Positions 21,047 to 27,384 of a stretch of 29,404 nt of DNA are shown one piece after another. The translations under genes were made by a program, and so were the position numbers. Source of the DNA: a virus. Below the pieces are notes generated by a model, which saw only the letters and a list, made by a program, of their open reading frames with translations, ran no database searches and was not told the DNA's origin. Location: IMG/VR virus record IMGVR_UViG_3300048924_000131, positions 1-29,404 of that record; one strand, given 5' to 3'. Within the stretch, counting starts at the first letter, position 1; each line of letters opens with the position of its first letter.

Positions 21047-21277
21047 ATGGCCAAACCTCAAGACGATTCAACGACGCAGGATTCAGTCGCTGTTACTCAG
21101 CCGATCTCGACCTCGACCCTCACCTTTCGCGACACCCTCTACACCTCGCGCACGGTGATTCTTCCGGACGGTCGCACGCTTCCCGTAATCAAGAGCCTTG
21201 TCTCGGTCGAGGCGGGTGATGACATCGCGCTGAAATGCCTCAAGGCTCACCCCGAATACGAGCAGCTCAAGGAGTAG
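21047..21277 (+). CDS. Small tail-region protein between V and W, unknown
   Basis: The 76-residue protein begins MAKPQDDSTTQDSVAVTQPI and ends IALKCLKAHPEYEQLKE. The N-terminus is Ser/Thr-rich and probably flexible; the middle (TVILPDGRTLPVIKSLVSVE) looks like two beta strands. It follows an intrinsic terminator and has GGAG six bases before the ATG. P2 has no gene at this place, so it is either a small phage-specific tail part or a moron. Family not recognised. Confidence 0.68.
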   Translation: MAKPQDDSTTQDSVAVTQPISTSTLTFRDTLYTSRTVILPDGRTLPVIKSLVSVEAGDDIALKCLKAHPEYEQLKE

Positions 21278-21282
21278 ACCCG

Positions 21283-21609
21283 ATGATCGGAATGGATCGC
21301 CACACCGGGCAGCCCATCTCCGGCATCGAGCATCTGCGTCAGTCGGTTGGAGACATCCTCGGCACACCGCTGCTGAGCCGTCGTGAACGGCCGGAGTACG
21401 GCAGCAAGTTGCGGCGCATGGTCGACCTACCGATCAACGAAGGCTGGAAGAGCGCGGCGCAGGCTGAGGCCGTGCGGGCGCTCAACCAATGGGAGCCGCG
21501 ACTCAAGCTTGAGCGCATCGTGGTTGTCTCCGTCATCGGCGGCAAAATCAATTTCAAGATCAGCGGCGAGTACCTCGGTGAACGCGGCACGTTGGAGGTG
21601 TGGGTATGA
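21283..21609 (+). CDS. Baseplate protein (P2 gpW / T4 gp25 family)
   Basis: This 108-residue protein starts MIGMDRHTGQPISGIEHLRQ, then SVGDILGTPLLSRRERPEYG, and LKLERIVVVSVIGGKINFKI. The gp25 family signature (DIL.TP.GsR...R.eyGs.l) is clear. The protein forms part of the baseplate wedge that triggers sheath contraction. Start ATG 21283 has GGAG nine bases upstream. Its stop overlaps the gpJ start by ATGA. Confidence 0.94.
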   Translation: MIGMDRHTGQPISGIEHLRQSVGDILGTPLLSRRERPEYGSKLRRMVDLPINEGWKSAAQAEAVRALNQWEPRLKLERIVVVSVIGGKINFKISGEYLGERGTLEVWV

Positions 21610-22490
21610 GTACCCTGGTAGATCTGTCGGAGCTGCCGGCGCCTGACGTGCTGGAGCCGCTGGACTTTGAGGACACCTATAGCGAAGCGCTTGATGTGTT
21701 CCGTGGGCACATGGGGCAGAACTGGACAGCTTCGCTCGAAAGCGACCCAGTGACCAAGCTGCTGGAGGTCGGCAGCTACATCAAGCTCGGCAATCGGGCG
21801 CGAGTCAACGACGCGGCAAAGGCCCAGTTGTTGGCCTATGCCACCGGCACTGATCTGGATCACCTAGCCGCCAACGTCAACCTCAAGCGCTTGGTGATCC
21901 AGGCGGCGGACCCGCTGGCCGTGCCGCCGGTGGAGGCGGTGATGGAGTCCCATGATGCGCTGCGTGAGCGGGTTCAGCTGGCCTACGAAGGGCTGACCAC
22001 GGCCGGGCCGCGCAACAGCTACATCCTCCATGCTCGAAACGCCTCGGCGCTGGTGGCCGATGCGACGGCCGAAAGTCCGAAACCGGCCTGCGTCGACGTC
22101 ACGGTGCTGGGACTGGAGGGCGACGGCACGGCTGGGCCGCAGATTTTGGCTTTGGTTGCGGCGGCCGTGAACGACGATGACGTGCGCCCTGTCGGCGACC
22201 GCGTCACCGTGCGCGGCGCCGAGATCCTGCGTTACCGCGTGGATGCTGTGCTGCACATGAAAGGCACCGGCCCGGAGAACGACGCCGCGCTCACGGAGGC
22301 TATCCATCGGTTGGAGGCCTGGATCAATCCCCGGCGCCGCCTGGGCGTCGAGGTGGCTCGGTCCGGTGTCGATGCGCAGCTGCATGTCGCAGGCGTCGGC
22401 CGGGTCGAGCTCAAGGATTGGCAGGATTTGAAACCCACCAAGGCACAGGCCGCTTACTGCACGGGTTACACCGTCGTACTGGGAGGTTGA
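21606..22490 (+). CDS. Baseplate wedge protein (P2 gpJ family)
   Basis: The 294-residue protein (P2 gpJ: 302) has LLEVGSYIKLGNRARVNDAA, LLAYATGTDLDHLAANVNLK (about 60-100), and AYEGLTTAGPRNSYILHARN with VDVTVLGLEGDGTAG in the middle. These are the conserved J signatures. It joins gpW and gpI in the contractile baseplate wedge. The ATG at 21606 inside ATGA is preferred over GTG 21600. Confidence 0.94.
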   Translation: MSTLVDLSELPAPDVLEPLDFEDTYSEALDVFRGHMGQNWTASLESDPVTKLLEVGSYIKLGNRARVNDAAKAQLLAYATGTDLDHLAANVNLKRLVIQAADPLAVPPVEAVMESHDALRERVQLAYEGLTTAGPRNSYILHARNASALVADATAESPKPACVDVTVLGLEGDGTAGPQILALVAAAVNDDDVRPVGDRVTVRGAEILRYRVDAVLHMKGTGPENDAALTEAIHRLEAWINPRRRLGVEVARSGVDAQLHVAGVGRVELKDWQDLKPTKAQAAYCTGYTVVLGG

Positions 22491-23096
22491 ATGCGCAGTC
22501 TCTTGCCGCTCAACAGCACTCCATTGGAAAGGGGTATCGAAGCGACCTTCGCCGAGACCACGTTGATTCCGTTGCGCGCGCTGTACAACCCAGACACCTG
22601 CCCGGAGCATTTGCTGCCACATCTGGCCTGGGCCTGGTCGGTCGACCGCTGGGACCCGGCGTGGCCGGAACCGGTAAAGCGCGCGGCGATCAAGGCATCG
22701 TTCTACATCCACAAGCACAAAGGCACCATCGGTGCGCTACGTCGGGTGGTCGAGCCGCTGGGCTATCTGATCGAGGTGCTGGAGTGGTGGCAGACGGTGC
22801 CGGAAGGCGTGCCGGGCACCTTCGCTCTGAAAGTCGGAGTTCTCGACACCGGCATCACCGAGGAAATGTACCTCGAACTCGAACGTCTGATCGATGACGC
22901 CAAACCTGTCAGTCGGCAACTCACCGGCTTGGCCATCAGCCTTGAAACGCAAGGCAACTTGAACATTGCAGCGTCTCTTTACGAAGGCGACGAAATCGAC
23001 GTCTACCCGCCTGTGATGCGTGACATCGAAGTCACCGGCAGCTTCGGCGTGATCGGACGCGAACACACCATAGACACCCTGGACATCTATCAATGA
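22491..23096 (+). CDS. Tail protein I (P2 gpI family)
   Basis: The 201-residue protein begins MRSLLPLNSTPLERGIEATF and shows ALYNPDTCPEHLLPHLAWAW, SVDRWDPAWPEP and KRAAIKASFYIHKHKGTIGA, the defining run of phage tail protein I, followed by RRVVEPLGYLIEVLEWW. It links the wedge to the tail fibre. The start directly follows the gpJ stop, and its stop overlaps the fibre gene by ATGA. It is slightly longer than P2 gpI (176). Confidence 0.93.
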   Translation: MRSLLPLNSTPLERGIEATFAETTLIPLRALYNPDTCPEHLLPHLAWAWSVDRWDPAWPEPVKRAAIKASFYIHKHKGTIGALRRVVEPLGYLIEVLEWWQTVPEGVPGTFALKVGVLDTGITEEMYLELERLIDDAKPVSRQLTGLAISLETQGNLNIAASLYEGDEIDVYPPVMRDIEVTGSFGVIGREHTIDTLDIYQ

Positions 23097-24664
23097 CTGA
23101 TGCGAATTCGCAGTTTTTCGCCATCCTCACGACCGTGGGAAAGGCCAAACAGGCAAACGCCGACGCGCTCGGCATCCCCTGGAAAATCACCGAAATGGGT
23201 GTGGGCGATGCCAACAACATTGACCCGGTCATCCCCGCTGAAGGGCAGACCAAACTGATCAACGAATGGCGACGCAAGCCGTTGAACCGGCTGTTCGTCG
23301 ACCCGGTTAACCCGGCAGTGCTGATCGCAGAGCAGGTCATTCCTGCCGATGAGGGCGGGCGCTGGATCCGCGAGATCGGCCTATACGACGCAGACGGCGA
23401 TCTGGTGGCCGTGGCCAACTGCGCGCCGAGCTTCAAGCCGTTGCTGTCACAGGGCTCGGGCCGCACGCAGATCGTGCGCATGAACTTCATTGTCACCAGC
23501 ACCGGCAACATTCAGCTCAAGATTGATCCGGCGGTGGTGCTGGCCACGCGTGCATTTGTTGAGGCGGCGATTCTGGAAGTGCTGCCGAAGAACAAAACTC
23601 CGGGCCAGTGGACGCGGGTCAAGACCAATGATCGTGGGATTGTGGTGGAGGGTGATAACCCGGACACGCTTGCTGGCATGGGCATCAAGGACACCTACAC
23701 CAAGACGCAGATCGAGGCGATGATTGCCCAGGCCTCGGCGTTACCCGTGGGGGCCACGGTCGCGCTTCCGGTGGACAAAATCGCGCCCGGGTTTCTGGAG
23801 CTGGACGGCTCGGTTAAGAGCATTGCGGTATATCCAGATCTGGCAACATTCCTCGGAACTACCTTCAACAAAGGCGACGAGGGGGCCGGCAATTTCCGCT
23901 TGCCGGAATCGCGTGGCGAGTTCATGCGCGGCTGGGATCATGGGCGCGGGGTGGATGTTGGTCGAGCTATTGGCAGTAGCCAGCTGGGGCAGTTGGAGTC
24001 TCACGATCACGCTACTCGTTCGGGATTGGGCATTACTGGCTCTGGCAGTAATGCGTTGGTGGCGTATGCGAATACGACAGTCGGAACTCCGCTGTCGACC
24101 GGCGCGATGTCCTTCTATGGTGGGAATGAAACCCGCCCGCGTAACTTGGCGGTCATGTGGTGCATCAAGGCCTGGAACGCGCCGATCAATCAGGGAAACA
24201 TCGACATTCAGGCGCTTGCGGCGCTGGCCACGCAGGCCACCGAGATCAAGCTGGGTACGGCAAAGATCGCGACGCAAGCTCAAGTCAACGCCGGAAACGA
24301 TGACGCAACGATCATCACGCCGAAAAAACTTCGGTTCGGTTTCGCGATGCTGCTGGCAATCAACGGATTTATCGCGTTCCCGTCGTGGCTGGGGGGCTTC
24401 GTTTTCCAGTGGGGGCGAATCACAATCAACCAAGCAACAATCAATGCTCCAGCGTCTGGAAACTGGACGTATCCGATGCAGTTTCCGACGGTCTGTTACA
24501 CCGCTTGGGCGTTTCAACACTCGCTCGGGGGGAACGCTGGCGCATCGCTAATTGAGCGGATGAGTGGCGGTGGGGATCCGACGGTAAGCGGCGCAACGTT
24601 CTACATTGCTGATGCTGATGCGGTCGGCAACTACACGTTGCGAACTTTTGCTTTGGGCTTTTGA
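23093..24664 (+). CDS. Tail fibre protein (P2 gpH-like) with collar domain
   Basis: The 523-residue protein binds the host surface. The N-terminal about 150 residues are the tail-fibre attachment domain (FFAILTTVGKAKQANADALG, then ITEMGVGDANN, WIREIGLYDADGDLVAVAN). A tail-collar domain follows at about 222-370 (FLELDGSVKSIAVYPDLATF, NFRLPESRGEFMRGWDHGRG, RPRNLAVMWCIKA). The C-terminal about 100 residues look like a gp53-type receptor-binding tip (FPSWLGGFVFQWGRI, YPMQFPTVCYTAWAFQHS). It is shorter than P2 gpH (669), and the C-terminus is the part that usually varies between relatives and sets host range. Confidence 0.9.
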   Translation: MTDANSQFFAILTTVGKAKQANADALGIPWKITEMGVGDANNIDPVIPAEGQTKLINEWRRKPLNRLFVDPVNPAVLIAEQVIPADEGGRWIREIGLYDADGDLVAVANCAPSFKPLLSQGSGRTQIVRMNFIVTSTGNIQLKIDPAVVLATRAFVEAAILEVLPKNKTPGQWTRVKTNDRGIVVEGDNPDTLAGMGIKDTYTKTQIEAMIAQASALPVGATVALPVDKIAPGFLELDGSVKSIAVYPDLATFLGTTFNKGDEGAGNFRLPESRGEFMRGWDHGRGVDVGRAIGSSQLGQLESHDHATRSGLGITGSGSNALVAYANTTVGTPLSTGAMSFYGGNETRPRNLAVMWCIKAWNAPINQGNIDIQALAALATQATEIKLGTAKIATQAQVNAGNDDATIITPKKLRFGFAMLLAINGFIAFPSWLGGFVFQWGRITINQATINAPASGNWTYPMQFPTVCYTAWAFQHSLGGNAGASLIERMSGGGDPTVSGATFYIADADAVGNYTLRTFALGF

Positions 24665-24675
24665 GAGGTGCCGCA

Positions 24676-25116
24676 ATGAAGATGTTTTACAGCCCGTCTC
24701 ATAACGGCATGTTCAATGATGTCGTGTATGGAAAGTCTTTGCCGAAAGATGCGGTGTTGATTCCGTCCGAGCGCGTTAACGAAATCCTCGAAGGCTTGGG
24801 TATGCAGAAAACGCTCGTCGTTGGGGATGAAGGTTTGTTGGTGCTAGTTGACCCTGTCCCGATTGAGCCGACGATTGAGCAGTTGGCCGCTGCCGAAAGG
24901 GCTTGGCGTGATGCGGAGGTGCTTCGAATCTCTTGGTTGCGTGATCGTCACCGGGATCAAGTGGATACATCCGATGCGACCACGCTAACGCCTGAGCAAT
25001 TCAACGAGCTGCTGGTTTACATGCAGGCCCTGCGCGACTGGCCGCAATCTGCCGACTTCCCGGTGATCGAACGTCGACCCATTGCACCGGACTGGATCGC
25101 CGGGCAAAGCCAATAG
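24676..25116 (+). CDS. Tail fibre assembly chaperone (P2 gpG-like)
   Basis: The 146-residue protein starts MKMFYSPSHNGMFNDVVYGK, then LPKDAVLIPSERVNEILEGL, and ends with a helical half containing ERAWRDAEVLRISWLRDRHR, LTPEQFNELLVYMQALRDWP and the terminal RPIAPDWIAG. The last part is the usual tail-fibre assembly chaperone domain that helps the fibre trimerise. GAGAGG lies seven bases before the ATG at 24676. It directly follows the fibre gene, with which it normally co-evolves. Confidence 0.86.
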   Translation: MKMFYSPSHNGMFNDVVYGKSLPKDAVLIPSERVNEILEGLGMQKTLVVGDEGLLVLVDPVPIEPTIEQLAAAERAWRDAEVLRISWLRDRHRDQVDTSDATTLTPEQFNELLVYMQALRDWPQSADFPVIERRPIAPDWIAGQSQ

Positions 25117-25146
25117 ACGCCCCGTACTGACGGGGCGTTTTCTTTT
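25117..25146 (+). terminator. Strong intrinsic terminator after the fibre genes
   Basis: ACGCCCCGT (25117-25125) pairs perfectly with ACGGGGCGT (25130-25138) around ACTG and is followed by TTTTCTTTT. It begins one base after the stop of the fibre assembly gene and points along the late operon. Confidence 0.85.
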
Positions 25147-25176
25147 CCGTCACGCATAACACCAACACCCTCACAG

Positions 25177-25197
25177 CCTCGCTAATGCGGGGTTTTT
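25177..25197 (+). terminator. Second, weaker terminator in the G-FI gap
   Basis: CCTCGC (25177-25182) pairs with GCGGGG (25187-25192), including one G-T pair, around TAAT, with five T's at 25193-25197. It lies 21 bp before the sheath start. Confidence 0.55.
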
Positions 25198-25218
25198 CGT
25201 TTCTGGAGAACGAACTTT

Positions 25219-26385
25219 ATGAGTTTCTTTCATGGCGTCACGACCACTTCGGTCGATACCGGGGCGCGTACGATTTCGTTACCGTCCTCCTCGATCATCG
25301 GCCTGTGCGACACCTTCACCCCTGGACTGGTCGGCGGCGGTACCGCCAAGGCCGGTGAGCTCAAACTGATCACAACCGAACGCGAGGCCATCGCCGCCTT
25401 CGGCGCGGGGGCCGCGATCACCAAAGCTTGCCAGGCGATCTACACCAAAGCCAAGGCGGTTATCGTCGCCATCGGTGTGCCGAAGATGGACGACCCGGCG
25501 CTGCAGACCTCGGCGATCATCGGCGGCGTCCTAGCCTCCGGACAGCGCACTGGCCTGCAGGCGCTGCTCGATGGCAAAAGCCTGTTCAACGCCCAGCCGC
25601 GATTGCTGATCGCTCCAGGTCATTCGGCCACTCAGGCGATAGCCACAGCAATGGACGGTCTCGCGCAAAAACTGCGAGCCATCGCCATCATCGATGGGCC
25701 ATGCACGACCGATGAGGCCGCCATGGCCTACGCCGACAACTTCGGCAGCCGCAACCTGTTCATGGTCGACCCTGGTGTGCAGTTCTGGGACACCGACACC
25801 AGCAAGACCGTTGATGCGCCGGGATCGGCGTGGACTGCCGGTCTGTTCGCCTGGACGGATGCCACCTACGGCTTCTGGGCCTCGCCTTCGAACAAGGAGT
25901 TCACCGGCATCACCGGTACCACTCGCGCGGTCGAGTACCTGGACGGCGACGAAACCTGCCGAGCCAACCTGCTCAACAACGCGAACATCACCACGATCAT
26001 TCGCGACGACGGCTACCGGCTGTGGGGCAACCGCACCCTGTCGAGCGATCCGAAATGGGCTTTCGTCACCCGCGTGCGCACGCTGTTCATTCTCATGGAC
26101 GCGGTGCAGGCCGGCCACAAGTGGGCAGTCGACCGCTCGATCACCAAGACCTACGTCAAGGACGTCACCGATGGCCTGGAAGCGTTCATGCGCGACCTGA
26201 AAAATCAGGGGGCGGTGATTAACTTCGAAGTGTTCGCCGATGAAGAGCTGAACACGGCCAGTCAGATCGAGCAGGGCAAGGTGTACTGGCGAATCCGCTT
26301 CACCGACGTGCCGCCGGCCGAAAACCCAAATTTCCTCTTCGAAGTCACCAACCAATGGATGACCGAAGTGCTTGAAACCGCCTAA
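25219..26385 (+). CDS. Contractile tail sheath protein (P2 FI family)
   Basis: This 388-residue protein (P2 FI: 396) opens FHGVTTTSVDTGARTISLPS and IIGLCDTFTP, with ALLDGKSLFNAQPRLLIAPG and VKDVTDGLEAFMRDLKNQGA later, all typical of tail sheath proteins. Six-fold rings slide to drive the tube through the envelope. GGAGA lies ten bases before the ATG. It follows two terminators, so its expression depends on read-through of late transcription. Confidence 0.96.
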   Translation: MSFFHGVTTTSVDTGARTISLPSSSIIGLCDTFTPGLVGGGTAKAGELKLITTEREAIAAFGAGAAITKACQAIYTKAKAVIVAIGVPKMDDPALQTSAIIGGVLASGQRTGLQALLDGKSLFNAQPRLLIAPGHSATQAIATAMDGLAQKLRAIAIIDGPCTTDEAAMAYADNFGSRNLFMVDPGVQFWDTDTSKTVDAPGSAWTAGLFAWTDATYGFWASPSNKEFTGITGTTRAVEYLDGDETCRANLLNNANITTIIRDDGYRLWGNRTLSSDPKWAFVTRVRTLFILMDAVQAGHKWAVDRSITKTYVKDVTDGLEAFMRDLKNQGAVINFEVFADEELNTASQIEQGKVYWRIRFTDVPPAENPNFLFEVTNQWMTEVLETA

Positions 26386-26397
26386 GGAGGCCACCCG

Positions 26398-26901
26398 ATG
26401 AAGCCTGAAGTTTTGTCCAATTGTGCGGCGTTTATCGACGGCGTGAGTTTTGCCGGCGATGTGCCGAGCGTGACCCTGCCCAAGGTCGTGCTGAAAACCG
26501 AAACCTATCGGGGCGGCGGCATGGCCGGTGAGATCGAGATCCCGGTCGGTGTCGAAAAACTCGAAGCCGGATTCACCACCAACGGCGTGCGCCGTGAGGC
26601 GTTGAAGTGGTTCGGGCTGTCCGACCGCACTGCCTGCAATGCCGTGTTTCGCGGCACGTTCAAAGGCCTGCAAGGCAAGGTCATCTCGGTCATCGTCACC
26701 ATGCGCGGAGGCCTGAAAGAGGTCGACATGGGCGACTGGAAGGCCGGTGAAAAAGCCGAGACCAAACACAACATGGCATTGACCTACTACAAGCTCGAAG
26801 TCGGCGGTCGGTTGATTTACGAGATCGACATGGTCGGCATGGTGCTGGTGATCGACGGCGTCGACCAGCTCGCAGAAGAACGTTCGGCCCTGGGCCTTTA
26901 A
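26398..26901 (+). CDS. Tail tube protein (P2 FII family)
   Basis: The 167-residue protein (P2 FII: 172) begins MKPEVLSNCAAFIDGVSFAG and contains VPSVTLPKVVLKTETYRGGG, MAGEIEIPVGVEKLEAGFT and KHNMALTYYKLEVGGRLIYE, then IDMVGMVLVIDG. These mark the P2-type tube family. Hexameric rings form the inner tube. AAGGAGG lies seven bases before the ATG, twelve bases after the sheath stop. Confidence 0.95.
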   Translation: MKPEVLSNCAAFIDGVSFAGDVPSVTLPKVVLKTETYRGGGMAGEIEIPVGVEKLEAGFTTNGVRREALKWFGLSDRTACNAVFRGTFKGLQGKVISVIVTMRGGLKEVDMGDWKAGEKAETKHNMALTYYKLEVGGRLIYEIDMVGMVLVIDGVDQLAEERSALGL

Positions 26902-26913
26902 GGAAAACAAACC

Positions 26914-27228
26914 GTGAAACAAGACATTCAATCGACCACTGAATCGCCCCTCCCAAAATGGCTGCAACTGTCCGACGACGGTTTTCGCATCAGCCTCAAA
27001 TACCCGACCGAGTTGTGCGGTGTGACGGTCGACACCCTAATGATGCGCGCGCCCTGCGTGCGGGATGTGCGGGCCGCGCAAGCGGCCTCCAACGGTGACG
27101 CCGAGCAGCGTGAACTGTCGCTGTTTGCCTCGCTGACCCAGACCCCGGAGGCAGATCTGTTAGCGCTCAAGCTGGTCGATTACATGCGCCTGCAGACCGG
27201 CTATTTTCGTCTGGTCACGGACGAGTAA
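26914..27228 (+). CDS. Tail assembly chaperone (gpE-like / Mu gp41-like)
   Basis: The 104-residue protein reads FRISLKYPTELCGVTVDTLM, MRAPCVRDVRAAQAASNGDA and LLALKLVDYMRLQTGYFRLV, the pattern of TAC_7-type tail assembly proteins (P2 E: 91 residues). It coats the tape measure during tail assembly. The start is GTG at 26914 with AAGGAAA nine bases upstream. Directly after its TAA another frame continues into an E'-like sequence, so it is also expected to be made as a frameshifted extension. Confidence 0.88.
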   Translation: MKQDIQSTTESPLPKWLQLSDDGFRISLKYPTELCGVTVDTLMMRAPCVRDVRAAQAASNGDAEQRELSLFASLTQTPEADLLALKLVDYMRLQTGYFRLVTDE

Positions 27229-27346
27229 ATGCGACGGCTCGACGTTGAAGCTTTTGGCCAAACGCATGGCCAGAGAGACCGGGTTCTCGGCGGCTGAGAT
27301 CACGGCGATGCCCTTCAACGAACTGGTGTGGTGGCTTTCTGACTGA
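27164..27346 (+). CDS. E'-like frameshift extension of the tail assembly chaperone
   Basis: The frame one base ahead of gpE is open from 27164 to TGA at 27346 and ends KLLAKRMARETGFSAAEITA, then MPFNELVWWLSD, the usual E' C-terminal pattern. It has no start codon with a ribosome-binding site of its own, so it should be reached by ribosomal frameshifting from gpE within 27164-27226. The shift is +1 (equivalent to -2). A candidate +1 site is TAT TTT CGT (27202-27210), where a Phe tRNA could slip from TTT to TTC. Confidence 0.62.
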   Translation, partial: RSSWSITCACRPAIFVWSRTSKCDGSTLKLLAKRMARETGFSAAEITAMPFNELVWWLSD

Positions 27347-27384
27347 GCCACCGCTCAACACTTTCCGACGCATAAGGCACGCTC

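Noticed and set aside
26914-27346. P2-like -1 frameshift for E/E'
   Set aside because: The E' frame is +1 relative to gpE; the -1 frame does not lead into the conserved E' end, and no T_TTT_TTG-type heptamer is seen in the overlap.
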